Shown in pieces: positions 1-6,160 of a DNA stretch of 7,005 nucleotides. The position numbers and the translations under genes were made by a program. Source of the DNA: Pseudobdellovibrionaceae bacterium. GTDB taxonomy: Bacteria; Bdellovibrionota; Bdellovibrionia; Bdellovibrionales; JAMPXM01. Under the pieces are notes generated by a model, which ran no database searches, was not told the origin of the DNA, and saw nothing but the letters and a program-made list of their open reading frames with translations. Position 1 is the first letter of the stretch; each line of letters starts with the position of its first letter. The stretch is taken from positions 1-7,005 of the forward strand of contig CAJYOV010000312.1 in NCBI GenBank assembly GCA_913776405.1, given 5' to 3'.

Positions 1-1002
1 GTGTGTCCCGATTCCATCGCGCTTGGCGATCTCGAACACTTTCATCAAGTTGTGGTAGACCTCGACTGTCTTATCAAGCGCTCGGTCCGGCGAATAGCCT
101 TCTAGCTCGACGAAGACGTTCATCAAACCGCCAGCATTCGTGACGTAGTCAGGCGCGTAAAGAACACCCATTTCGCGAAGCATATCGCCGTGACGAGCTT
201 CTGCGAGCTGATTGTTCGCGCCACCACAAACGACTTTGGCCTTAAGCTTCGTGATCGTTTGATCGTTGATGACCGCACCCAAGGCACACGGTGTGAAGAC
301 GTCGCAATCAACGCCGACGATGGCTTCTGGAGCCACCGCAGTTGCGCCGAATTGTTTCGCAACTCGCTGAACTTTCTCAGCATCGATATCTGTGACCGTG
401 ATTTGCGCGCCTTCTTTTGCCAAGTACTCAACGAGGTGGAAGCCAACGTTGCCTAGGCCCTGAACAGCAACACGGACACCTTTTAGGTCGTCCTTACCGA
501 ATTGGTATTTCACCGAAGCCTTGATGCCCATCAAAACACCGTGCGCTGTATACGGCGACGGATCGCCCGAACCGCCGAACGCTTTTGGAATTCCGGTAAC
601 CCAAGGTGTTTCCATGAACACGTATTCCATTTCGCGAACTGTCGTCCCCACGTCTTCAGCCGTGATGTAACGACCGTTCAACGAATTGACGAATCGACCG
701 AAGGCACGGAAGAGGCCTTCAGATTTCTGAGTCTTTGGATCGCCAATGATGACGGCCTTACCGCCGCCAAGGTTCAAGCCTGCGCAAGCGGCTTTATATG
801 ACATGCCCTTAGAGAGACGAAGGACGTCGACCAGAGCTTCCTCTTCATTTTTGTAGTTCCACATACGCGTGCCGCCGAGTGCTGGGCCGAGTGCCGTGTT
901 GTGGATCGCGATGATCGCTTTCAGACCGACGTCTTTGTTATTACAAAAGACGATCTGTTCATGCTCGCCATGTTGGGCGATGACTTCAAAAGTTCCAGCC
1001 AT
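1..1002 (-). CDS. Leucine dehydrogenase-family (Glu/Leu/Phe/Val) amino acid dehydrogenase, C-terminus cut by window edge
   Basis: This is an NAD-dependent oxidative deaminase of a branched-chain or related amino acid, giving the 2-oxo acid and ammonium in the cytoplasm. I read 334 codons from ATG at 1000-1002; the family is roughly 345-370 residues, so only a short C-terminus lies outside. The N-terminal catalytic domain has [10 protein letters not shown] (residues 38-47), K70, the glycine-rich [14 protein letters not shown] (76-89) with catalytic K82, and D117 in TAEDVGTT. These match K68, K80 and D115 of Bacillus-type leucine dehydrogenase at a constant +2 offset. The Rossmann domain has GLGNVG at 182-187 and an acidic D205 at the end of the second strand, which favours NAD over [12 protein letters not shown] (260-267) and [13 protein letters not shown] (284-296) are also typical. 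A Shine-Dalgarno GGAGG (1008-1012) sits 5 nt before the ATG. The exact substrate (Leu, Val or Phe) cannot be fixed by eye; leucine-type is the best fit. Confidence 0.95.
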   Translation of the reverse strand, partial: MAGTFEVIAQHGEHEQIVFCNNKDVGLKAIIAIHNTALGPALGGTRMWNYKNEEEALVDVLRLSKGMSYKAACAGLNLGGGKAVIIGDPKTQKSEGLFRAFGRFVNSLNGRYITAEDVGTTVREMEYVFMETPWVTGIPKAFGGSGDPSPYTAHGVLMGIKASVKYQFGKDDLKGVRVAVQGLGNVGFHLVEYLAKEGAQITVTDIDAEKVQRVAKQFGATAVAPEAIVGVDCDVFTPCALGAVINDQTITKLKAKVVCGGANNQLAEARHGDMLREMGVLYAPDYVTNAGGLMNVFVELEGYSPDRALDKTVEVYHNLMKVFEIAKRDGIGTH

Positions 1003-1040
1003 AGGGGCCTCCAGAGGAGTGAATGCTCAAGTGGCTGGAG
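1003..1040 (-). promoter_or_regulatory. Dehydrogenase leader: Shine-Dalgarno inside a possible hairpin
   Basis: On the minus strand, CTCCAG (1035-1040) is followed after a 20-nt loop by its exact complement CTGGAG (1009-1014). The second arm overlaps the GGAGG ribosome-binding site at 1008-1012. A 6-bp stem with a long loop is modest, so control of translation is only a possibility. A weak promoter-like pair, TTGCGC and TACGCT with an 18-bp gap, lies just upstream, but it matches consensus poorly and I do not call it. Confidence 0.35.
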
Positions 1041-1112
1041 CGTAGGTGTGCCGCACAGTGGCGCGCAAGTAAAAACTCGAGCCCTCCCCGTTTGGAGAGG
1101 GCGAATGCTCAA
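1021..1112. repeat. 10-bp direct repeat on both sides of the terminator
   Basis: The decamer gaatgctcaa occurs at 1021-1030 and again at 1103-1112, 82 bp apart, bracketing the terminator hairpin. The similarity does not extend clearly beyond the ten bases. It could be chance, a short duplication or a repeated binding site. Confidence 0.4.
1071..1102 (-). terminator. Intrinsic terminator of the giant lipoprotein gene
   Basis: The hairpin spans 1081-1102: six outer pairs (GCCCTC with GAGGGC), one C-A mismatch, two more C-G pairs, and a 4-nt loop. Read on the minus strand it is followed after four bases by TTTTT (1071-1075). It lies 35 bp past the lipoprotein stop and upstream of the dehydrogenase leader, so it separates the two transcription units. 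Confidence 0.8.
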
Positions 1113-1136
1113 TTAACTCTCACTAAGCGGCCGCGC

Positions 1137-4100
1137 TCAGTTCGCAAGATCAAACGTAAAGAACTGGCTGTTCTTTCCGAAGACGGAGATCTTCGAGTTC
1201 CGCTCAGAATTGACGCCGAGGCCTGTCAGCTCTTGACCGGTTGTCTGGTTGAGAGCGCCCATCGCGGTCTCATCAAGGATTAAAGAGCTAGCTCCACACG
1301 ATGAGAATGTCGCTTTCCGGATCTCGAATTTGCCCGATCCCGAATTCCCATAGACGAAGCCCATGAGTGAGGAAGCTCCGAAATTTCCTCTGTAGGGTGC
1401 GATCGATCGACCCGACGACGTCGGTGTGCTGAGACTATAAATTGACAGATTGGCGTTCGTTCCAGCACCACACGTTCCATTTTCATCGTCAAATCCATAG
1501 ACCGGGAAAGTAGAGCTGAGCGATCCCGAATTCGTAAATGCCAGGAGCTTGACGAGAACCGATGTCGACGCACCCTTTTGAACACCAACACAAGAAATCT
1601 GATCTAGCGAGTCGCTGATGCTGCGATCAGCATAAGCTGTGGGTGAGTTCTCGGTTCCAGAAGTACTTGTTACTCTGTAAACTCTTTTGAGACCGGGCGA
1701 TGGTGTCGTAACTACGAACAAGTGCCCATTCGCAGCTGAAGTCGAGCACTGCGCAACAAGTGGTGGCGCGCTTGGCGATGCATCTACACCGAACGCGCTT
1801 TCACTCAACGCAATGGCGCCAGCCGGATCATTGACCGAATTACTAGAGTATTTCGGTACCTGATTAAAGCTTGCGATCCGCAGGTCGCCGCTTTCAGTCG
1901 TTAATACCGAGACGAACCAATTTGTGGAGATGAGTCGATTAAAAACCCCGATAATTTTCGCATTTGTTCGAAGGAAGAGTTTCGGCGAGTACCGAGCTTG
2001 GATTCCGTTGTCTGCAACTAGCGCTCCGTAAAGAACGGCGTTGCCGAAGGCAAGCGTAAATGCCGCGCTCGAGCCAGAAGATGACTCAGGCGATGGCACG
2101 ACAAACACTTTATCTGTCGTGTTAATTCCCGCGCTAGGTGTGACGTCGACGAGTGAGCGTCCGAAGGCAGAACCGGTTCCATCGCGATAGACGTAAAGAA
2201 GCTTTACGTTGTTTGTCGCATCGCGAGTGATCAAGAGCTCAGAGCCCCAGAGAGTTGCGGTTCCGATCACGGTCGACGTATCAAGGCTCGTCATCGACTC
2301 AAATGAACCCGGCTTCGAGTTCGCCCCGCTCGTAAATGTGAAGCGAGACATCGTAGCAGTCGTCAATGATGAAGGTACTGGAGTAGCCGTGACTGCGACA
2401 GATATGCGATTCGACGGAGCTCCATTTGAAAGATGTGTCGCAGGCGGCGTTATGCTTACTGGGGTTGGCATCACGGATGGTCCAGATCTCGAGGTCTCCG
2501 TCACTTTTCCATCTAAGTTGAGACTCGCAACGTTGAATCCGAAAGATGCAGCCGGTCCTGAGATTGCGAGATTCAATTTTAAGCGGTTCGACGTCAGGCT
2601 GCTTCCCAAATCCGCCTGCGACATGAACGCGCCCGACTGGGTCTGAAGCGTGCTGTGCAACAAGTTATCGCCAGCGGTACCCAGATAATTAACGCCCAAC
2701 GTGTTGTCCTGAAAAGGCGAGAGGATGGCGAGAGACAAGTTGTTGAGGTTACAGCTGCTAGCTGTCGAGTCGGTCGGATCGATGACAAAACTAAAGAGAT
2801 CGTCGCTCTTTCGGTGCAGATCCGCCTGCGAAAAGCAGCTGCTGCCGGAGACTGCAACCGAAGAAATCGGTACTGTGACGTCGCCACAGTTGTTAGAGAT
2901 AGCGCCTAAGTTGGCGTAGCGAAGGCGGTAACTCAGATTGAGATCAGTGCCGTTAGCGACGTTGTTGAAGTCGTCGATGATCGTAGGCTTGACAACGTTC
3001 GTGTCCGAAACCACGACCACACTTGAAACATCGACGCAAGTGCCGCTGATATTCACTGTCGGCGCTGTGTAGTCCTGAGATGGCAAGCCTTCAGCTAATT
3101 GATAGTCGGCACTCACCGACCACTTCAGATAAAGCGGCAGGTCTACGGTCGCGGCGCCAATCGCGCTAAACGCCGATGAGAGTGACGAAAATTTATAAGC
3201 TGCGTATGAGCCGTATGAAGCAGCTGGGATATCAGCCCAGGTCACGTTGTCGAGACTCGCTTTAAACGAAGTGAGGCTGCTCGATGGAATCAGCTTGCCA
3301 TTTACGCTGGGTGCGAAATACGTGTAGTCGCCCTTGTTCGGCTCCGAAAAAACCTTCTTCGAAAGCTTCGTTCCCGCATTGACGATGCCAGAGGGCACTC
3401 CCGTGCTCGCTATGCCGAGAACTTTCAAGCCAGCACTGCCGTTCGCGGATGCCGTGCCCAAGTTGTCACTAATCTGCACAGCCGAATTGTAGTACGTGCC
3501 GTCTTGCGCTTGCGGGCAGACGATCACTTGGAGTCGGTCGAAGGCGTTCACGTCAGCAACGTTGAGAATCGAAGCGCGAGTCGGCGTCGTCGGAGCCGGA
3601 ACGGCAGCACGGAAGAGTTTCGAAGCCGCGATCTCGTTACACTTGTAACCGTCGTCGTCGTCTCTCAGGCCCTCATCCGAGTGTGCGACTGAAGAGCTCC
3701 CAGTTTCACGGTAGAAAACGGTGAAACCTTTGAGTTTGTCCGTGGCGCCCGGAAGTGTTTGCCAGTCGACGTAGGCGGTGGTGCCATCGAGACTCGCGCT
3801 CACGTAGCGGCCGTTCGTAAACGTTCTGAATGGCCCGCGGAAACCGAACATCTCGTCGCCATCCATCATTTTTTGATGATTGAATACCAGATGCGTGTCG
3901 AACTCAGATCCATTGGTTGAACATGCGGCTTCATCAGTTCCGCCCGCTGCATACATCCCAGAGCCGTTGGGCTTGACCGGTTGCATGATATAAGCGCGCT
4001 TATCGAAGAGTCCCGTCGGGGTGACAGCGGCATTCCATTTGATTTGGTTGGACAAATTGAGCGTCGAATTATCGAAATAAAGTCTACTAATCGCTTCTTG

Positions 4101-5006
4101 GTTGCTCGAGTAGCAGACCTGGTAAGCTGACGGCGTTACGCCTCCGGCTGCTCCGGGCCCGAAGTAACCGACCGTGAGATATCTGTCTGGTGATTCTTCC
4201 AGATCGGCAATCACCGAATTCCCGTTTTTATCGTAGTAAGACTTCGGAATCCGCACACGCATCGCTGCCTTCGGAGAGTTTTCCGAGAACAATTGCGAGT
4301 TATCGGAAAGATCGAAGAGATATGCGCCCGACTTCAATTTGTACTGCACCAAGCGGTTCGAAAGCATGAAACTGCGGAACCAGCCGCCAAAAATCTCGCC
4401 TTTCGCTACCAGCATCGACGGAATCCCGCCGGGCATTTGATCCGGGTCGAAATGATATTCGAATGTGCCTGTCGGACCGACCCCTGGCGCAGTCATGTAG
4501 CGGCCGACGACATTGCCTTCGGCTGTGGCTGAGGTGTTTTTTAGCTCAAGCGTGATCGATGCTTTCGCTTCGGCACCCGAGGCATCAACGAGCGAATCGC
4601 CATAGATGAATTGTGTCGACTTCTCTCCACCATAGACAGCTAACACTTGAACGAAACGGTTAGCGCCGCGAGTGACTGCGAGTTTGAACGTTCGCGGAAC
4701 TTCCGAGTTGTCCTTGTCTTGTCGGTGCCAAAGATAAACGACAGGCTCCATGTCGGCAGCCGTGACATTGATTGCGATGATTTGCACTTGGCGGCGGTCG
4801 CGCTCGGCGCTCATCGTCTGTGGAGCTTGGGCCGCTTTGGCGTTAGCTGATTTTTCGATCTCAGCCCAATCTGGAAACGACAACGAAACGGTCGAGCTTG
4901 TCGTTTTCGACGAACAAGCGCTCAAGAGGCCGAGAGATAAAAAAAGCGTCGCGGCAAAAGAGACTTTAAAAGCAGCGCGAATAGATGAAACGTACAGCTT
5001 CCGCAT
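1137..5006 (-). CDS. Giant Ser/Thr-rich lipoprotein (1289 aa) with FN3-like region and candidate C-terminal beta-propeller
   Basis: I do not recognise this protein family. Residues 1-31 are a lipoprotein signal peptide: basic start, hydrophobic stretch and lipobox LSAC with lipidated C31. Position +2 is Ser, not Asp, so in a Gram-negative cell the outer membrane is the likely destination. The rest is mostly Ser/Thr/Gly/Asn-rich beta-type sequence with no further membrane segment. Residues about 398-514 look like a fibronectin type III fold (AYVDWQTLPGA near 411-421, GFTVFYRE near 427-434, RLQVIVCPQAQDGTYYNSAV near 491-510). An acidic loop, D444 to D452 ending DDDDG, lies inside it. Residues about 920-1289 contain seven strand-turn-strand units. 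Besides C31 there are 12 cysteines, an even number compatible with disulfides outside the cytoplasm. ATG at 5004-5006 has a weak GAAAGG upstream. The gene lies 102 bp after the HTH gene on the same strand and ends at its own terminator. Surface adhesion or binding is a guess only. Confidence 0.9.
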   Translation of the reverse strand: MRKLYVSSIRAAFKVSFAATLFLSLGLLSACSSKTTSSTVSLSFPDWAEIEKSANAKAAQAPQTMSAERDRRQVQIIAINVTAADMEPVVYLWHRQDKDNSEVPRTFKLAVTRGANRFVQVLAVYGGEKSTQFIYGDSLVDASGAEAKASITLELKNTSATAEGNVVGRYMTAPGVGPTGTFEYHFDPDQMPGGIPSMLVAKGEIFGGWFRSFMLSNRLVQYKLKSGAYLFDLSDNSQLFSENSPKAAMRVRIPKSYYDKNGNSVIADLEESPDRYLTVGYFGPGAAGGVTPSAYQVCYSSNQEAISRLYFDNSTLNLSNQIKWNAAVTPTGLFDKRAYIMQPVKPNGSGMYAAGGTDEAACSTNGSEFDTHLVFNHQKMMDGDEMFGFRGPFRTFTNGRYVSASLDGTTAYVDWQTLPGATDKLKGFTVFYRETGSSSVAHSDEGLRDDDDGYKCNEIAASKLFRAAVPAPTTPTRASILNVADVNAFDRLQVIVCPQAQDGTYYNSAVQISDNLGTASANGSAGLKVLGIASTGVPSGIVNAGTKLSKKVFSEPNKGDYTYFAPSVNGKLIPSSSLTSFKASLDNVTWADIPAASYGSYAAYKFSSLSSAFSAIGAATVDLPLYLKWSVSADYQLAEGLPSQDYTAPTVNISGTCVDVSSVVVVSDTNVVKPTIIDDFNNVANGTDLNLSYRLRYANLGAISNNCGDVTVPISSVAVSGSSCFSQADLHRKSDDLFSFVIDPTDSTASSCNLNNLSLAILSPFQDNTLGVNYLGTAGDNLLHSTLQTQSGAFMSQADLGSSLTSNRLKLNLAISGPAASFGFNVASLNLDGKVTETSRSGPSVMPTPVSITPPATHLSNGAPSNRISVAVTATPVPSSLTTATMSRFTFTSGANSKPGSFESMTSLDTSTVIGTATLWGSELLITRDATNNVKLLYVYRDGTGSAFGRSLVDVTPSAGINTTDKVFVVPSPESSSGSSAAFTLAFGNAVLYGALVADNGIQARYSPKLFLRTNAKIIGVFNRLISTNWFVSVLTTESGDLRIASFNQVPKYSSNSVNDPAGAIALSESAFGVDASPSAPPLVAQCSTSAANGHLFVVTTPSPGLKRVYRVTSTSGTENSPTAYADRSISDSLDQISCVGVQKGASTSVLVKLLAFTNSGSLSSTFPVYGFDDENGTCGAGTNANLSIYSLSTPTSSGRSIAPYRGNFGASSLMGFVYGNSGSGKFEIRKATFSSCGASSLILDETAMGALNQTTGQELTGLGVNSERNSKISVFGKNSQFFTFDLAN

Positions 5007-5051
5007 GCGAGAGGCCTTTCCATCAAGATGGAACGATTGAGGAGACCTCTC
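5007..5051 (-). promoter_or_regulatory. Nested stem-loop in the lipoprotein mRNA leader, next to the start codon
   Basis: On the minus strand GAGAGG (5046-5051) can pair with CCTCTC (5009-5014), which ends two bases before the ATG. Inside it, TTCCAT (5028-5033) pairs with ATGGAA (5018-5023) around a 4-nt loop. The only Shine-Dalgarno-like purines (GAAAGG) sit between and within these 3' arms, so the fold would hide the ribosome-binding site. The 5' arm can alternatively pair with the adjacent CCTC, giving a possible two-state switch. This is read by eye, with no energy calculation. Confidence 0.45.
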
Positions 5052-5075
5052 TTCATCGGAATTTCACCCATGAAG
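5051..5075 (-). other. Hairpin between HTH gene and lipoprotein gene
   Basis: CTTCAT (5070-5075, minus strand) pairs with ATGAAG (5051-5056). Two further G-C pairs are possible if one G is bulged, leaving an 8-nt loop. No T-run follows, so it is not a standard terminator for the HTH gene. It is more likely leader structure or chance. It shares one base (5051) with the neighbouring stem, so the two cannot both form completely. Confidence 0.3.
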
Positions 5076-5108
5076 AATGAGCTAGTTTGCGCGAAAACGA
5101 CCGCTAAA

Positions 5109-5771
5109 TTAGCGACTTAGAAGGTAAATAAACCAACTTAGAACTAGAGTCGTCGCAATTGCGCTCATGGCGAGACCGAAAACGAGTTTGCGAGTCTGAA
5201 GTTCGCGGCGATTCATTTCAAGACGGATCGTTTCGAGAGCTTCGCCGAATTGATTTTGTGAGCGGGCTTCGATTCGATCGAGATGTGACCGAATGTTTTG
5301 AAGCTGAACTTCAAGTTCGGGAACGCGTGTTTGATCAGTCACTTGCGCAACCGTATTCAACCAAAAGTTGACGTCGAGCGCGGGGTACTTGTTTTCGAGT
5401 GCCAAATACCACTGAAGCATTCGGTAGACGTGTGGCGGCGCTGACTCCCCGCCTTTTGTCCAACGCGTCCATGCCGACGGATCGACAAGAAGAAGTTGCG
5501 CCATTTTTCGTTGGCTCAATCCGAGTTGAGAGCGAATCGCCTCTAAATTTCCGAGTTTTCGCCGAATAACCTCGGTTTCAGCTTCATATTTCAGCCTCAA
5601 CGCACTCTTTGCGCGCGCAATTTCTCCTGATGCCTTCTCTTCGAGAACATCTATAGACGAATCGTTGTCGAAGAATGCATCACCCACCGACAGATCGAGT
5701 GGTGCGACTCGAGAAGATGCAGCTGAACTTGGGTCAGCACTGGAGTCGAGATCAGTAGTCATCACAGACAT
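5109..5771 (-). CDS. Tail-anchored helix-turn-helix (XRE/Cro-CI-like) DNA-binding protein
   Basis: The protein has 220 residues. It starts with a Ser/Asp-rich, probably disordered region (1-45) and a charged helical linker (46-75). A Cro/CI-like HTH follows at about 75-122, with LSQRKMAQLLLVDPSAWTRW (85-104) as the turn and recognition helix. Next come a hydrophobic helical stretch (119-150) and a charged heptad-like segment (151-194) likely to form a coiled coil. One strong membrane helix (about 196-217) ends the chain, leaving only about three residues beyond it. The inferred topology is DNA-binding domain in the cytoplasm, dimerised by the coiled coil and tethered by its C-terminus, unlike RodZ, which carries a large periplasmic domain after its membrane helix. 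Start choice is uncertain: GAGG (5775-5778) lies 3 nt from ATG 5769-5771 and 12 nt from the in-frame ATG 5760-5762. The leader is rich in operator-like dyads, suggesting autoregulation. Targets are unknown; the lipoprotein gene downstream is the obvious candidate. Confidence 0.85.
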   Translation of the reverse strand: MSVMTTDLDSSADPSSAASSRVAPLDLSVGDAFFDNDSSIDVLEEKASGEIARAKSALRLKYEAETEVIRRKLGNLEAIRSQLGLSQRKMAQLLLVDPSAWTRWTKGGESAPPHVYRMLQWYLALENKYPALDVNFWLNTVAQVTDQTRVPELEVQLQNIRSHLDRIEARSQNQFGEALETIRLEMNRRELQTRKLVFGLAMSAIATTLVLSWFIYLLSR

Positions 5772-5784
5772 CGTCCTCAGATCA

Positions 5785-5813
5785 ATTGTGTTTCACAACT
5801 AAAACGTTGTGAA
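5785..5813 (-). promoter_or_regulatory. Possible promoter of the HTH gene
   Basis: On the minus strand TTCACA (5808-5813; one mismatch to TTGACA) is followed after exactly 17 bp by CACAAT (5785-5790; four of six matches to TATAAT). Both boxes lie inside the dyad operator, so binding there would block polymerase. A weakness is that the predicted start near 5778 would leave almost no leader and begin inside the ribosome-binding site, so the real promoter may lie further upstream. Confidence 0.25.
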
Positions 5814-5819
5814 ACACAC
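5786..5819. promoter_or_regulatory. Operator-like perfect 13-bp inverted repeat made of two dyads 21 bp apart
   Basis: The arms TGTGTTTCACAAC (5787-5799) and GTTGTGAAACACA (5806-5818) are exact reverse complements with a 6-bp spacer. Each half is itself a dyad: TTGTG-TTT-CACAA (5786-5798, perfect) and TTGTG-AAA-CACAC (5807-5819, one mismatch). Their centres, 5792 and 5813, are 21 bp apart, two helical turns, so two dimers would sit on the same face. It lies 15 bp upstream of the HTH start codon, which suggests autoregulation by that protein. A transcript hairpin is a less likely alternative. Confidence 0.6.
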
Positions 5820-5829
5820 CAAACAGCAT

Positions 5830-5845
5830 AGTGATTCACATCACT
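5830..5845. promoter_or_regulatory. CRP/FNR-family-like binding site
   Basis: AGTGATTCACATCACT has perfect 6-bp arms (AGTGAT, ATCACT) around 4 bp. The core GTGAT-N4-ATCAC is identical to the CRP core; only the outermost T/A of TGTGA-N6-TCACA is changed. If the promoter proposed at 5785-5813 is real, the site centre lies about 60 bp upstream of its start, close to the usual -61.5 of activator sites. Which CRP-family protein would bind is unknown. Confidence 0.5.
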
Positions 5846-5950
5846 GCAAAACTGCGATATGTGCTGGGTCGATTTAAGTGGCTGAAATGACGAGTTTTCG
5901 TTCGATCTCGATCTCACAGTCTCCTGACGGGTAAACTAATGCACCGTGAC

Positions 5951-5974
5951 TCACACTTATAGTTATATGTGTGA
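5951..5974. promoter_or_regulatory. 24-bp AT-centred dyad with TCACAC/GTGTGA ends
   Basis: The dyad reads TCACAC, T, TATA, GT, TATA, T, GTGTGA. Ten of twelve base pairs are symmetrical; only the T/T positions and the centre break it. The flanks add GTGAC at 5946-5950 and again at 5982-5986. Its length and CAC/GTG ends suggest a regulator site about 180 bp upstream of the HTH start. The minus strand through the centre gives TATAAC and TATAAG, which resemble -10 boxes, but no good -35 is spaced to match. Confidence 0.4.
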
Positions 5975-6060
5975 CTGTTAAGTGACCGTTTTTACGGAGG
6001 TTTTTACTGCATCGAAATTTGACCCGCTCGAACGTTCTGTCCAAGCTGATTTTAGAAAGC

Positions 6061-6080
6061 AAAAAAGCTGTCTCAGGGCT
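6061..6080 (-). terminator. Weak terminator candidate after the COQ4 gene
   Basis: On the minus strand AGCCCTGAGACAGCT can form a short bulged stem (CTG-AGA-CAG inside AG-CT) running into TTTTTT (6061-6066). The T-run is good but the stem is weak. The stronger GC hairpin at 6091-6108 lies upstream without a T-run of its own; the two may act together. Confidence 0.35.
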
Positions 6081-6090
6081 CTTCAAATAG

Positions 6091-6108
6091 GAGGGGTCGC
6101 TACCCCTC
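6091..6108 (-). other. GC-rich hairpin downstream of COQ4 gene
   Basis: GAGGGGT (6091-6097) and ACCCCTC (6102-6108) form a perfect 7-bp stem with a 4-nt loop. On the minus strand only TTT follows within a few bases, so it is incomplete as an intrinsic terminator. It may stabilise the 3' end of the COQ4 mRNA. Confidence 0.5.
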
Positions 6109-6121
6109 TACAGACCCCCGA

Positions 6122-6147
6122 TTTTCGAAGATGGCTCCCTTCGAAAA
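6122..6147. repeat. 9-bp inverted repeat just past the COQ4 stop
   Basis: TTTTCGAAG (6122-6130) and CTTCGAAAA (6139-6147) are exact reverse complements around 8 bp. It begins 13 bp after the COQ4 stop codon. The stem would carry a T4 tail on the minus strand within its own arm and is followed by TCGGGGG, so it is not a classical terminator. It could be a 3' UTR stem-loop. Confidence 0.5.
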
Positions 6148-6160
6148 CGACTCTTACGAT

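Larger units (their letters stand above)
5772..6160. other. 389-bp gene-free stretch between the COQ4 and HTH genes
   Basis: I find no credible coding sequence here on either strand. The longest open stretches start at TTG or GTG without a ribosome-binding site. Content from the HTH side: the twin-dyad operator (5786-5819), the CRP-like dyad (5830-5845), a large imperfect dyad (5951-5974), then hairpins next to the COQ4 3' end (6061-6080, 6091-6108, 6122-6147). The section 5786-5988 holds ten GTGA/TCAC tetramers, against one or two expected by chance; 5989-6160 holds none. The stretch thus divides into a regulatory half and a 3'-end half. Confidence 0.7.

Noticed and set aside
190..801. Plus-strand open frames opposite the dehydrogenase
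   Set aside because: Antisense shadows of a strongly conserved enzyme gene.
1023..1283. Plus-strand frame spanning the terminator and lipoprotein 3' end
   Set aside because: It crosses a clear minus-strand terminator and has no homology signal.
2209..2646. 145-codon plus-strand open frame
   Set aside because: It lies wholly antisense to the lipoprotein gene, where codon structure on the minus strand explains the lack of stops; no promoter or ribosome-binding site seen.
5102..5114. CGCTAA-A-TTAGCG palindrome at the HTH stop codon
   Set aside because: The one-base centre cannot form a hairpin loop of normal size, and a dyad this short over a stop codon is likely chance.
5986..6005. CCGT-TTTT-ACGG hairpin followed by TTTTT, terminator-like on the plus strand
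   Set aside because: The stem is only 4 bp and there is no plus-strand gene for it to end.
5874..6086. 70-codon minus-strand open frame in the gap upstream of the HTH gene
   Set aside because: It starts at TTG with no ribosome-binding site, shows no recognisable domain (a PilZ resemblance was considered and does not hold), and runs across the 5951-5974 dyad.
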